Assembly (NCBI RefSeq): GCF_015767675.1
Contig: NZ_CP065217.1
Coordinates: 2,480,001-2,544,000 of the forward strand
Length of the DNA: 64,000 bases
From: Vibrio navarrensis
GTDB lineage: Bacteria; Pseudomonadota; Gammaproteobacteria; Enterobacterales; Vibrionaceae
Reading direction: 5' to 3'
How positions within the stretch are numbered: the first letter of the stretch is position 1; every line of letters begins with the position of its first letter. The position numbers and the translations under genes were made by a program. The notes below the pieces were generated by a model, which was not told the DNA's origin, searched no databases, and saw only the letters and a list, made by a program, of their open reading frames with translations. This document shows positions 9,502 to 18,404 of this stretch, in pieces.

Positions 9502-10026
9502 TCAGCGCAGCGCTTGTACCGCTTGCTTGACTTTATCTGCCCACTCCGCGCTTTTGAACTCGCCGGTGCTGACATCAAAGTTGTCGTAAAAATTGGGCAC
9601 GGAAAGCGAGGCTTTAACCTGCGCACCAAAATACGGCGCCGAACCGATGGCTGCAGCCAGTACGCTTTGCGCACCGCCCGCACCGGGCGAAGTCGCCAAA
9701 TAGACGACAGGCTTGTTCTGAAATACTGAACGATCGATACGCGTCGCCCAGTCGAACAAATTCTTGTAAGCCGCAGGGTAGTAACCATTGTGCTCTGCAT
9801 ACGAGACAACGATGGCGTCTGCTTGCGACAAATCGCGAAGAAAAGCCTGTGCTCCTTCGGCTTGGCCGATCTCTTTCTCTTTGTCTTCGCTAAACATAGG
9901 CACGTTGTAACTGTTGATATCGAGCACAGTAACCTCTGCACCTTCCACTTGCTTCGCGGCGTAGGTGGCCAGTTGTTTGTTGATCGAGGTCGAGCTGGTT
10001 GAAGCGGCAAAAGCGACAATTTTCAT
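9502..10026 (-). CDS. NAD(P)H-dependent FMN reductase family protein
   Basis: The 174-residue protein has a flavodoxin-like fold. It opens with a beta strand and phosphate-binding loop (VAFAASTSSTSINKQ), has the AIVVSYAEHNGYYPAAYKN segment where the family usually reads TPEYN, and has VVYLATSPGAGGAQSVL as the second flavin loop. Members include ChrR/YieF, SsuE and azoreductases, which reduce flavins, quinones or chromate; the physiological substrate cannot be told here. I chose the ATG at 10026 (MKIVAFAAS): it gives the normal family length, and the 49 codons upstream show no homology. The gene stands alone, convergent with mnmC. Confidence 0.85.
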   Translation of the reverse strand: MKIVAFAASTSSTSINKQLATYAAKQVEGAEVTVLDINSYNVPMFSEDKEKEIGQAEGAQAFLRDLSQADAIVVSYAEHNGYYPAAYKNLFDWATRIDRSVFQNKPVVYLATSPGAGGAQSVLAAAIGSAPYFGAQVKASLSVPNFYDNFDVSTGEFKSAEWADKVKQAVQALR

Positions 10027-10138
10027 GGTTGTAATCCTTGTTCCCGTTATGTGTGAATCATCATATAAGTGGAACAATCTGGCTACAACCACAAAAATTT
10101 TACGGAAAGGTTCGAATAATTTGAATAAAAGTCGAGCG

Positions 10139-10402
10139 CTAGATGTTCGCTTGCAGCGCTTGCCACAAGTCACTCACGATCACGCGATCCGCTGGCGTTA
10201 ATTCGCTGCGTGCGTCATCCAAACTCTGCTGAATGCGCTTTTTTAGTTCAGCAAGGTCGTCAATACCCTCATCTTCGCAAGAAGCCGCTGAAAGGGAGAT
10301 GTGACCACGGAGATAACCACCAGCAAACAGTTCGTCGTCTGACGCGGTTTCAATACGCGCATCAATCAGTTCCAGTAGCTTTTCTTCAAATTCAATAATC
10401 AT
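10139..10402 (-). CDS. yfcL: YfcL family protein
   Basis: A small acidic helical protein of 87 residues matching the YfcL family, encoded between mnmC and epmC in E. coli and here in the same neighbourhood. Its function is not known. The sequence has two amphipathic helices (FEEKLLELIDARIE and DLAELKKRIQQSLDDAR) and no signal peptide or membrane segment. It lies 14 bp downstream of epmC on the same strand and is probably cotranscribed with it. Confidence 0.85.
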   Translation of the reverse strand: MIIEFEEKLLELIDARIETASDDELFAGGYLRGHISLSAASCEDEGIDDLAELKKRIQQSLDDARSELTPADRVIVSDLWQALQANI

Positions 10403-10416
10403 GGCAATCTCTTGGG

Positions 10417-10947
10417 TTATTTAACGATAAAATCGGTCGCTTCCAGCGGCTTGATGGCATAAAACGCGCGTAGAGCGTCAGAGAGCATCTTAACGCGTAC
10501 AGGCAATCCTGCTTGCAAAATGTCCATCACCTGCGCGTGCACCTTGTGCATAAAACCAAGCCTGTCTGGCTCGAAATCGCCGTGTAGATTGTCACAACTG
10601 ACATTAAAAGGGAAGCCAGCACTGAGCGCCAGAATCCACTCGTAGGCTTGCGGGCGCACTTCCACTTGCTCAAACGCCGCCTGCACTTCGGCGGTCCGCC
10701 CGTCTGGTTCATACCAGTAGCCGAAATCTTCCAACAAACGGCGCTCTGGCCCGGCGACACACCAATGCGCAATCTCATGCAAAGCAGAAGCATAAAAGCC
10801 ACGGGCGAAAATGATGCGGTGGTAGGGAGTTTGGCTATCAGCGGGTATATAGATTGGCTCATCGCCGCCCAGATCCAGCTTGGTATTGTAGTCAGCAAAA
10901 AAAGTCTGGTTAAAAATCTCAATCAGATCTTGATAGTTGTGAGTCAT
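10417..10947 (-). CDS. epmC: Elongation factor P hydroxylase
   Basis: EpmC (YfcM) hydroxylates the beta-lysyl-modified lysine of elongation factor P, the last step of the EF-P modification made by EpmA/EpmB. The 176-residue protein carries the metal-binding HEIAH motif (57-61, HExxH form) after the segment ARGFYASAL, and Trp/Tyr-rich stretches (FGYWYEPDGRTAEVQ) typical of the family. It is cytosolic. The gene precedes yfcL. EF-P modification helps translation of polyproline stretches. Confidence 0.92.
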   Translation of the reverse strand: MTHNYQDLIEIFNQTFFADYNTKLDLGGDEPIYIPADSQTPYHRIIFARGFYASALHEIAHWCVAGPERRLLEDFGYWYEPDGRTAEVQAAFEQVEVRPQAYEWILALSAGFPFNVSCDNLHGDFEPDRLGFMHKVHAQVMDILQAGLPVRVKMLSDALRAFYAIKPLEATDFIVK

Positions 10948-11164
10948 ACTCTGCTCTCATTCCCCCGTTTATAAGCGCGGCATTGTCGCTTTTTTTCCTC
11001 AGCAGGTAAACCGTTGGCGTTATTAGTTGTGCTTATTTGAAGCGTCGCTTTCCCTTACAATTTCTCATTCGTCACTGGCAGTCTTTCCCTCTACACTCTC
11101 GCCTTATTTTTATATTCCCCCCGTTGTATAAACAAAATGCCACGGGTTTTACGAGTGTTCCACC

Positions 11165-11788
11165 ATGTTATTGAGTGTTTTATATGTCATCGGCATCACG
11201 GCAGAAGCGATGACAGGTGCCCTGAGCGCCGGACGCAGAAAAATGGATTGGTTTGGGGTGATGTTGGTTGCGAGTGCAACAGCAATTGGTGGGGGCACAG
11301 TGCGGGACATTCTGCTCGGCCACTACCCGCTCGGCTGGGTAAAGAACCCGGAATTTCTTGCCATTACTTGCGTGGCGGGGATCTTAACCACCGGGCTGGC
11401 TAAATGGGTCATCAAACTCAAAGGGCTATTTATTCGCTTAGACGCACTTGGGCTGATTGTTTTTAGCATCATCGGCACTAAAGTCGCCATGGGGATGGGC
11501 CTGCACCCCGGAATTTGTATGGTCTCGGCGTTAGTCACTGGCGTTTTTGGTGGTCTACTGCGCGATTTGATCTGTCGTCAAACACCGTTGGTGCTGCATG
11601 AAGAGCTCTATGCTTCTGTCGCTTTAATCGCTTCTGGCCTCTATCTGCTGTTACTGGAGTTCAACATCCCCGATGTCACCGCAACCATAATTACCTTGAT
11701 TACTGGCTATCTGCTGCGCATGGCGGCAGTGCGTTTTAAATGGCGTCTGCCCTCGTTTCAGCTGGATGCCGAATCTTCTGTGCATTAG
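11165..11788 (+). CDS. yicG: TRIC-type (UPF0126/YicG) membrane protein
   Basis: A polytopic inner-membrane protein of 207 residues with about seven hydrophobic segments. It has two copies of the UPF0126/TRIC repeat, each with a Gly-rich GGGTVRDILLG / GVFGGLLRDLICR motif, at about residues 38-48 and 120-133. This internal duplication is the hallmark of prokaryotic trimeric intracellular cation channel homologues. A member in E. coli (YicG) has been linked to glycine uptake, so the substrate is open. The gene is monocistronic, between epmC and aroC, with its own terminator. The 217 bp upstream of the start hold its promoter but no hexamer pair that I would defend. Confidence 0.88.
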   Translation: MLLSVLYVIGITAEAMTGALSAGRRKMDWFGVMLVASATAIGGGTVRDILLGHYPLGWVKNPEFLAITCVAGILTTGLAKWVIKLKGLFIRLDALGLIVFSIIGTKVAMGMGLHPGICMVSALVTGVFGGLLRDLICRQTPLVLHEELYASVALIASGLYLLLLEFNIPDVTATIITLITGYLLRMAAVRFKWRLPSFQLDAESSVH

Positions 11789-11810
11789 ATTTCTAGCACT
11801 AGAATGTATC

Positions 11811-11840
11811 AAGGGCGGCTGATATAGCCGCCCTTTAATT
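11811..11840. terminator. Bidirectional terminator between yicG and aroC
   Basis: AAGGGCGGCT and TAGCCGCCCTT form a perfect stem around a short loop, followed by TTAATTTTT on the plus strand. It lies between convergent yicG and aroC. Confidence 0.88.
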
Positions 11841-11858
11841 TTTGCTTATATTATTTGC

Positions 11859-12944
11859 TTATATTGTTGGCGTTTGCGTGCTGACACCGTGATTTTGCCC
11901 TCGATGACGCAGCAGATGATCCATCACCACTATCGCCAACATGGCTTCGGCGATTGGCACAGCGCGTATTCCCACGCAAGGGTCATGACGACCTTTGGTG
12001 ATCAACTGGGTCGGCTCACCCTGCACGTTGATGGTATCTCCCGGCACGGTAATGCTTGAGGTCGGTTTGAGTGCAATATTCGCCACAATCGCTTGCCCAG
12101 TCGAAATGCCGCCAAGAATGCCACCCGCATGGTTGCTGCCAAAGCCTTGTGGCGACAGCGTATCGCGATGTTGGCTACCTTTTTGGCTCACCACGGCAAA
12201 ACCATCGCCAATTTCAACCCCCTTCACCGCGTTAATGCTCATCAACGCGTGGGCAATGTCGGCATCAAGGCGATCAAACACCGGTTCACCTAAACCAACA
12301 GGGACATTGGTTGCTACCACTTGAATCTTGGCGCCAATCGAGTCGCCCTCTTTTTTCAAGTCGCGGATCAACTGGTCATAAGCTTCTACTTTATCGGCAT
12401 CAGGGCAGAAAAATGGGTTGTTTTCGATTTCGTTCCAATCCACTTTCTCGATCTCGATATCACCCATTTGCGACAGATAAGCACGAATCTCTACGCCAAA
12501 CTCCTGTTTAAGGTACTTTTTAGCGATCGCGCCCGCCGCGACTCGCATTGCAGTTTCACGCGCAGACGAACGGCCACCGCCGCGATAGTCACGAATGCCG
12601 TATTTTTGATGGTAGGTATAATCCGCATGCCCAGGACGAAACTTGTCCTGAATGTCTGAGTAATCTTTCGAACGCTGATCGGTGTTCTCAATCAGAAGAC
12701 CAATGGAAGTGCCCGTCGTTTTGCCTTCAAACACACCAGAGAGAATTTTCACTTCGTCCGGTTCACGTCGTTGGGTGGTATAGCGTGATGTGCCAGGACG
12801 ACGACGATCCAAATCAATTTGGATATCTGCTTCGGTAATTTCTAATCCTGGGGGACATCCGTCAACGATACATCCCAGTGCGATACCGTGACTTTCTCCG
12901 AACGTGGTCACTCGGAAATGTTGTCCGATACTGTTTCCTGCCAT
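11859..12944 (-). CDS. aroC: Chorismate synthase
   Basis: Converts 5-enolpyruvylshikimate-3-phosphate to chorismate, the last shikimate step; it needs reduced FMN. The 361 residues give the standard length. Signature stretches are [12 protein letters not shown] at the N-terminus, [15 protein letters not shown] near 105-119, [11 protein letters not shown], and [17 protein letters not shown]. The ATG at 12944 is preceded by a GAGGAAG ribosome site; an upstream in-frame ATG would add 16 residues not found in the family. The gene follows prmB, as in E. coli, but a terminator separates them here. Confidence 0.97.
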   Translation of the reverse strand: MAGNSIGQHFRVTTFGESHGIALGCIVDGCPPGLEITEADIQIDLDRRRPGTSRYTTQRREPDEVKILSGVFEGKTTGTSIGLLIENTDQRSKDYSDIQDKFRPGHADYTYHQKYGIRDYRGGGRSSARETAMRVAAGAIAKKYLKQEFGVEIRAYLSQMGDIEIEKVDWNEIENNPFFCPDADKVEAYDQLIRDLKKEGDSIGAKIQVVATNVPVGLGEPVFDRLDADIAHALMSINAVKGVEIGDGFAVVSQKGSQHRDTLSPQGFGSNHAGGILGGISTGQAIVANIALKPTSSITVPGDTINVQGEPTQLITKGRHDPCVGIRAVPIAEAMLAIVVMDHLLRHRGQNHGVSTQTPTI

Positions 12945-13071
12945 TACTTCCTCAAATTTTGCTAGCGCTGTAAACCAGGCTATACATTCCAATTCTTCGT
13001 GAATTCATAGTGGCGCTATTGCGATTTGAAGTAAACCCCTAAAAGAGATCAATTTTGCCATTTTGTCGCAA

Positions 13072-13098
13072 TAAAAACGCCAGCTTTAAAAGCTGGCG
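13072..13098 (-). terminator. Terminator after prmB
   Basis: CGCCAGCTTT and AAGCTGGCG form a stem; on the minus strand it is followed by TTTTTAT. It lies 28 bp past the prmB stop and before aroC, so aroC probably depends on its own promoter or on read-through. Confidence 0.85.
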
Positions 13099-13125
13099 CA
13101 AACAGTCTGATGGCATGATGTGGGA

Positions 13126-14058
13126 TCAGTCTTTGTACAGACGGAAATCTTCCGCGTGCTCAACCAACTGATCACGGGTCAGCATAAAGACACCGTGGCC
13201 ACCATTTTCAAACTCAATCCACGTAAATGGGATGTGTTGGTACTGTTCCATCATGTGCACCATGGAGTTGCCCACTTCACAAATCAGAATACCTTGCTCG
13301 GTGAGATAATCTGGCGCATTGGCTAAAATACGGCGTGCCAGTTTCAGGCCGTCCGTTCCTGCCGCTAATCCCAATTCCGGTTCGTGCGTGAATTCACGCG
13401 GTAGGCTGTTCATGTCTTCTTGATCGACATACGGTGGGTTGGTCACGATCAGGTCGTATTTCTCTTTTGGCAGATCACGGAACAGATCCGAACGGATTGG
13501 GAACACTTGCTGCTCCATGCCGTGGTCTTGGATGTTCTGCTCGGCGACTGCAAGTGCGTCAACGGAGATATCGATAGCATCCACTTCGGCATCTGGGAAC
13601 GCGTGGGCGCAAGCAATTGCAATGCAGCCGCTGCCCGTGCAAAGGTCCATAATGCGCGTAGGTTCTTCAATCAACCAAGGCTGGAATTGCGCTTGAATAA
13701 GCTCGCCGATTGGCGAACGAGGCACCAAAACGCGCTCATCAACAAAAAACTCTAAGCCACAAAACCACGCTTTGTTGGTGAGATAAGCCGTCGGTGTGCG
13801 TTCGTTAATGCGTTTGATAACGCGTTCAACAATACGCAAGCGCTCACTGCTGGTTAGGCGTGAGTTAAGCACATGCGGAGGCACATCAATCGGTAAATAA
13901 AGGGTTGGTAGAATCAGCTGAACGGCTTCATCCCACGCATTGTCTGTGCCGTGGCCATAAAACAGGTTGGCTGCATTGAAGCGGCTGACTGTCCAACGAA
14001 TCATATCTTGAAGGGTATGAAGCTCAGAAACCGCTTCTTCTACAAAAATCTTATCCAA
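13126..14058 (-). CDS. prmB: Ribosomal protein L3 N5-glutamine methyltransferase
   Basis: Methylates a glutamine side chain of ribosomal protein L3 with SAM. The 310-residue protein has the HemK-family order: N-terminal helical domain, SAM motif I ([16 protein letters not shown]), and the catalytic NPPY in [13 protein letters not shown]. The start is a TTG at 14058, preceded at good spacing by the strong ribosome site GGAGG; no ATG fits the conserved N-terminus. It is divergent from smrB with only 59 bp between the starts. Confidence 0.95.
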   Translation of the reverse strand: MDKIFVEEAVSELHTLQDMIRWTVSRFNAANLFYGHGTDNAWDEAVQLILPTLYLPIDVPPHVLNSRLTSSERLRIVERVIKRINERTPTAYLTNKAWFCGLEFFVDERVLVPRSPIGELIQAQFQPWLIEEPTRIMDLCTGSGCIAIACAHAFPDAEVDAIDISVDALAVAEQNIQDHGMEQQVFPIRSDLFRDLPKEKYDLIVTNPPYVDQEDMNSLPREFTHEPELGLAAGTDGLKLARRILANAPDYLTEQGILICEVGNSMVHMMEQYQHIPFTWIEFENGGHGVFMLTRDQLVEHAEDFRLYKD

Positions 14059-14117
14059 AATTGCCTCCGAAAAGCGCTACAATACTGCCAATGATGTACG
14101 AATTCAGTGTTAACCCC

Positions 14118-14648
14118 ATGAGTAACAAAGACAACGACCTTGATGACGATCTCTCGATATTCCGGGAAGCAGTACAGGGCGTAAAAAAGTTGCGCCAGGA
14201 TACCATAATCCAGCAACCAAACAGAAACACTAAACAAAAAGAAATCAAGCGTGTTAGCCGAGAAGCCAGCGACGCCGAATTCTATTTTTCTGACGAGTTT
14301 GTCCCACTTCTCAGCGAAGAGGGACCAACGCGTTATGCTCGCGATGGCGTCTCGACTTACGAGGTAAAACGGCTAAGGCGCGGCGTGTACGTCCCCGATG
14401 TCTTTTTGGATATGCATGGCATGACCCAACAAGAGGCCAAGCGCGAACTGGGGGCGATGATCGCTTACTGTGTGAAAAACGAAGTGCACTGTGCGTGTGT
14501 GCAACACGGCATTGGTAAACACATCCTTAAACAGAAAACCCCTCTTTGGCTTGCGCAGCATCCGGATGTGCTGGCGTTTCACCAAGCGCCTTTGGAATTT
14601 GGCGGTGATGGCGCATTGCTGGTACTGCTCTCGATTCCTGAAAAATAA
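14118..14648 (+). CDS. smrB: Ribosome rescue endonuclease SmrB
   Basis: SmrB cuts mRNA between collided ribosomes, allowing tmRNA rescue. The 176-residue protein has a variable N-terminus with basic patches and a C-terminal Smr domain with the DxH motif DMHGMTQQEA near 98-107 and the HGIGKH loop near 132-137. I chose the ATG at 14118 (MSNKDNDLDDD); an upstream ATG at 14061 would add 19 residues overlapping the prmB promoter region and is not the family start. Confidence 0.93.
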   Translation: MSNKDNDLDDDLSIFREAVQGVKKLRQDTIIQQPNRNTKQKEIKRVSREASDAEFYFSDEFVPLLSEEGPTRYARDGVSTYEVKRLRRGVYVPDVFLDMHGMTQQEAKRELGAMIAYCVKNEVHCACVQHGIGKHILKQKTPLWLAQHPDVLAFHQAPLEFGGDGALLVLLSIPEK

Positions 14649-14670
14649 TCACCAATCAGTGCAGCGCTTA

Positions 14671-14690
14671 CAGCAGGCTTTCGCCTGCTG
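14671..14690. terminator. Hairpin between smrB and sixA, weak terminator
   Basis: CAGCAGGC TTTC GCCTGCTG is a perfect 8-bp stem between the convergent stops. Neither side has a T-run, so it may be an mRNA 3'-end stabiliser or a weak terminator. Confidence 0.45.
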
Positions 14691-14696
14691 ATGAGT

Positions 14697-15161
14697 TTAC
14701 GCTTTGAAGTTAAAACAGATCTCGCCACGAGCAGTTTTCGGTTCGAAATCGATACACACCATGCCAGAGGTCGGGAACATTGGCGCTGGCATATCTTTAA
14801 CAAACTCTGCAGTCAAATACCCCACCAAAGGCAGATGCGAAACCAACAGAACATGCTGCGGTTTTTCGACTTCAATCAACGCACACAAGTAATCAAACAC
14901 CTGATCAGAGTGACCGTATGGCGTGATGTCCTCACAGGTTTGTACGGTTTTGGCGTCAAAATGGTGGCTAATCGCTTGCCAAGTTTGCTGAGAACGTAAG
15001 TAAGGACTAACCAACACTTTGTCGAAGTGGGTGAAACCTTGCTCAGCGCATGCCATAGCAACCACATCCGACTCCAAACGGCCACGACTGGTCAATGCAC
15101 GCTGCGCATCACTTTCCGCGAAATGTTCCGCTTCACCATGACGCATAATAAATACTTTCAT
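14697..15161 (-). CDS. sixA: Phosphohistidine phosphatase SixA
   Basis: A small histidine phosphatase of 154 residues. The catalytic RHG triad is at residues 7-9 (FIMRHGEAEH) and the second histidine is in LLVSHLPLVG. E. coli SixA dephosphorylates phosphohistidine on ArcB and on NPr of the nitrogen phosphotransferase system; cytosolic. The gene is monocistronic. Confidence 0.93.
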   Translation of the reverse strand: MKVFIMRHGEAEHFAESDAQRALTSRGRLESDVVAMACAEQGFTHFDKVLVSPYLRSQQTWQAISHHFDAKTVQTCEDITPYGHSDQVFDYLCALIEVEKPQHVLLVSHLPLVGYLTAEFVKDMPAPMFPTSGMVCIDFEPKTARGEICFNFKA

Positions 15162-15528
15162 GTAATATCCTTGGACTGAATACAGGATAAGAGTTATCGC
15201 CCAGTAACCTTGATGACAATGCCCATATTAGGCTCATCACTCAATAAGGAAACTCGGCAAGAATACTGCATATTTCGATCCGCTTTTTAATATTGCTTAA
15301 TCAACTTTTTCGTCGCAACGGCGAATTCTTAGGTCGGTAGACTCGATAATCAGCCTATTAATTATATCAATTAGCTTGCCAAAGACTCCGACTTTCTTAA
15401 CAATCTATTAAAAACATTAATGCAAAGCGTTATCGGCATCGATATTTAGCATCCAAAATGTCATGCAGAATTTGCACCCACTTGTTTGAGGTTCATACTT
15501 ACCATAATGACCATTTCGGAGACGCACC
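15162..15528. other. Gene-free divergent intergenic region
   Basis: This 367-bp AT-rich stretch lies between divergent sixA and the M16 protease gene. It must hold both promoters. I see no ORF with a ribosome site, no terminator hairpin, and no -10/-35 pair good enough to call. Confidence 0.7.
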
Positions 15529-18306
15529 GTGCATCTAAGCCCAAATGATACTCATCACTACCGCTACTTGACTCTCGAAAATCAGTTGCGAGTTTTGCTG
15601 ATCCACTCCGAAGATGCCCAAAAATCGGCGGCTGCGCTGGCGGTCAATGTGGGCCATTTTGATGATCCACTTGAACGCGAGGGCCTTGCGCACTACTTGG
15701 AACATATGCTGTTTCTCGGTACTCAAAAGTATCCCAAGGTCGGGGAATTTCAGAATTATATCACTCAACATGGTGGGAGCAATAACGCCTGGACGGGCAC
15801 AGAACACACCTGTTTTTTCTTTGATGTCAGCCCGTCTGCTTTCGAAAAATCGCTCGATCGTTTCAGCCAATTTTTTATCGCACCGCTGTTTAATGAGGAG
15901 TCCTTGGACAAAGAGCGCCAAGCGGTTGAATCTGAGTATCGTCTGAAGCTAAACGACGATTCGCGCCGCCTCTACCAAGTAAGCAAAGAGGTGGTCAACC
16001 CACGACATCCGTTCGCCAAGTTTTCGGTTGGCAATCTGCAAACACTGGGCGATCGCGATGGCGTCTCAATCCGCCAAGAGATTGTGGATTTCTATCAGTC
16101 CACCTATTCGGCCGACCTAATGACACTGACGCTCTACGGTCCTCAAAGTTTGGACGAGCAACAAGCTTGGGTGGAAGAGATGTTCTGTGCGATTGTTAAT
16201 CGACATCTGCACGGAAAATCGATTGATGAACCCATCAGCGACGAAAACAGCACTGCGATTACCGTACGGGTCGAACCCATCAAAGAGATCCGTAAACTGG
16301 TGCTCACCTTTCCTCTGCCCGGTATGGATCAGTACTACTCCATTAAACCGCTTTCCTACTTCGCGCACTTATTGGGCTACGAGGGCGAAAGCAGCCTAAT
16401 GCTGCAACTGAAAAACAGAAACTGGATCACGTCGCTGTCAGCGGGCGGTGGTGCCAGTGGCAGCAACTATCGCGACTTCACCATCAGTTGCACGCTGACT
16501 AAAGAAGGGATGCAGCACTACGAAGATATCGTACAAGCTGTTTTCCAATATATTTCAATGATTAAGCTTGAAGGCTTACAAGAGTGGCGCTATAAAGAGA
16601 AGCAAGCGGTGTTAGAATCGGCCTTCCGCTTTCAAGAACCCTCTCGCCCGCTGGATATGGTCAGCCATCTGGTGATCAACATGCAGCATTATCTGCCGCA
16701 GGATACCATTTATGGCGACTATAAAATGGCCGGTTACGATGAGGCGTTGCAACGCTCTTTATTGCAATATTTCACCGTCGATAACCTGCGTATTACTCTG
16801 ATTAGCAAAGGCTTTGAGGCGCAGAAGTACGCGTCTTGGTACCACACGCCTTACTCGGTGACTCCCTTTAGCTCTGAGCAAAAACAGCGGTTTACCGAGA
16901 TCGAGCCAGAGTGGTGCTTCGCCCTACCTGAACCCAACCCATTCATCTGTTACAACTTAGATCCTCGCCCGTTAGAAGTAGATGGAACGCTACCGGAACT
17001 GATCGAAGATCTAGACGGCTTTCGTCTATGGCATTTGCAAGACAGCGAATTCCTTGTGCCGAAAGGGGTGGTGTATGTGGCGATTGACAGTCCTCAATCG
17101 GTTTCGTCTGCGCGCAATATCGTCAAAACACGTTTGTGCGTGGAGATGTTTCTTGACTCGCTAGCTAAAGAAACTTATCAGGCAGAAATCGCGGGAATGG
17201 GTTACAACATGTATGCCCACCAAGGTGGCGTTACGCTTACTCTGTCCGGTTTCTCCGAAAAACTGCCACAATTGCTGGAGATGATCCTAATTCGCTTTGC
17301 AGAACGCAATTTTAACCCAATGCGTTTTAGCAATATCAAAAAACAGTTGCTGCGTAGCTGGCGTAATTCTGCCCAAGATAGGCCCATTTCGCAGTTGTTT
17401 AATGCGATGACTGGCATCTTGCAGCCGAACAATCCACCTTATGCCGCACTGGTTGAAGCGTTGGAGGAGATCGAGGTCGATGAACTGGCGAGTTTTGTCG
17501 ATGCAATTCTCGCAGAGCTCTATGTTGAGATGTTTGTTTATGGGGATTGGCAACGCCAGCAGGCCCATGATATGGCCACGACATTGAAAAATGCCCTGCG
17601 CGTTAAAGAACAGCGATACGAAGAGTCCTTGCGTCCTTTGGTGATGCTGGGCTCAAACGGCAGTTTCCAGCGTGAAGTGCCCTGCAATCAGCAAGATTCT
17701 GCTGTGGTTATCTATCATCAGTGCGAAGATACTTCACCACGCAGCATTGCACTCTATTCACTGGCCAACCATTTGATGTCAGCGGCGTTCTTCCACGAAA
17801 TTCGCACCAAACAGCAACTGGGTTACATGGTCGGCACAGGGAACATGCCGCTAAATAAACATCCCGGAATTGTGCTCTACGTCCAGTCACCAAACGCTGC
17901 GCCAGCCGAGTTGGTGCGCTCGATTGATGAGTTTCTCAACGCATTTTACATGGTGCTGCTTGAGCTGAACGAGTACCAATGGCACAGCAGCAAGCGGGGC
18001 CTTTGGAATCAAATTTCGACACCAGACAACACCTTGCGCAACCGTGCACAACGCTTTTGGGTCGCGATTGGCAACAAAGACACCGACTTTAATCAAAGGG
18101 AGAAGGTGCTGGAAGAGCTGAAAGTGCTGACTCGCGCCGACATGATCCGCTTTGTAGTCAATGAATTAAAACCACGTACAGCCAATCGTTTAGTGATGCA
18201 CACGCAAGGAATAGCTCATGCCGACGAGCCGAAAATCCACTTGGGCCAAGAGATAGGTTCGATTGAAGAGTTTCAGCTTCGGCCAAAAGATTGTGGGCTT
18301 GGCTAG
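15529..18306 (+). CDS. M16 (insulinase/pitrilysin) family zinc protease, cytoplasmic form
   Basis: A single-chain M16A peptidase of 925 residues, similar in plan to E. coli pitrilysin and human insulin-degrading enzyme. The inverted zinc motif is complete: His55, Glu58 and His59 in HYLEH, with Glu136 as the third ligand in ERQAVESEY. The C-terminal half, inactive but needed for the peptide chamber, is present. The start is GTG at 15529 with GGAG eight bases upstream; an in-frame TGA at 15508 rules out a longer product. There is no signal peptide, so unlike periplasmic pitrilysin this enzyme should stay in the cytosol and clear small peptides. Confidence 0.92.
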   Translation: MHLSPNDTHHYRYLTLENQLRVLLIHSEDAQKSAAALAVNVGHFDDPLEREGLAHYLEHMLFLGTQKYPKVGEFQNYITQHGGSNNAWTGTEHTCFFFDVSPSAFEKSLDRFSQFFIAPLFNEESLDKERQAVESEYRLKLNDDSRRLYQVSKEVVNPRHPFAKFSVGNLQTLGDRDGVSIRQEIVDFYQSTYSADLMTLTLYGPQSLDEQQAWVEEMFCAIVNRHLHGKSIDEPISDENSTAITVRVEPIKEIRKLVLTFPLPGMDQYYSIKPLSYFAHLLGYEGESSLMLQLKNRNWITSLSAGGGASGSNYRDFTISCTLTKEGMQHYEDIVQAVFQYISMIKLEGLQEWRYKEKQAVLESAFRFQEPSRPLDMVSHLVINMQHYLPQDTIYGDYKMAGYDEALQRSLLQYFTVDNLRITLISKGFEAQKYASWYHTPYSVTPFSSEQKQRFTEIEPEWCFALPEPNPFICYNLDPRPLEVDGTLPELIEDLDGFRLWHLQDSEFLVPKGVVYVAIDSPQSVSSARNIVKTRLCVEMFLDSLAKETYQAEIAGMGYNMYAHQGGVTLTLSGFSEKLPQLLEMILIRFAERNFNPMRFSNIKKQLLRSWRNSAQDRPISQLFNAMTGILQPNNPPYAALVEALEEIEVDELASFVDAILAELYVEMFVYGDWQRQQAHDMATTLKNALRVKEQRYEESLRPLVMLGSNGSFQREVPCNQQDSAVVIYHQCEDTSPRSIALYSLANHLMSAAFFHEIRTKQQLGYMVGTGNMPLNKHPGIVLYVQSPNAAPAELVRSIDEFLNAFYMVLLELNEYQWHSSKRGLWNQISTPDNTLRNRAQRFWVAIGNKDTDFNQREKVLEELKVLTRADMIRFVVNELKPRTANRLVMHTQGIAHADEPKIHLGQEIGSIEEFQLRPKDCGLG

Positions 18307-18355
18307 TGAGAGCGTCTACCGCTTAAACTGCCTAGAGGTAAAATCACTTAAAATG

Positions 18356-18386
18356 AAGAAGGCTGACCGAGGTCAGCCTTCTTTTT
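18356..18386. terminator. Bidirectional terminator between the M16 protease gene and fadJ
   Basis: AAGAAGGCTGACC and GGTCAGCCTTCTT form a perfect 13-bp stem with a 2-nt loop, followed by T residues on the plus strand and with an A/T flank on the other. It lies between convergent genes. Confidence 0.9.
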
Positions 18387-18404
18387 ACCTTAAATACGCC
18401 CGAT

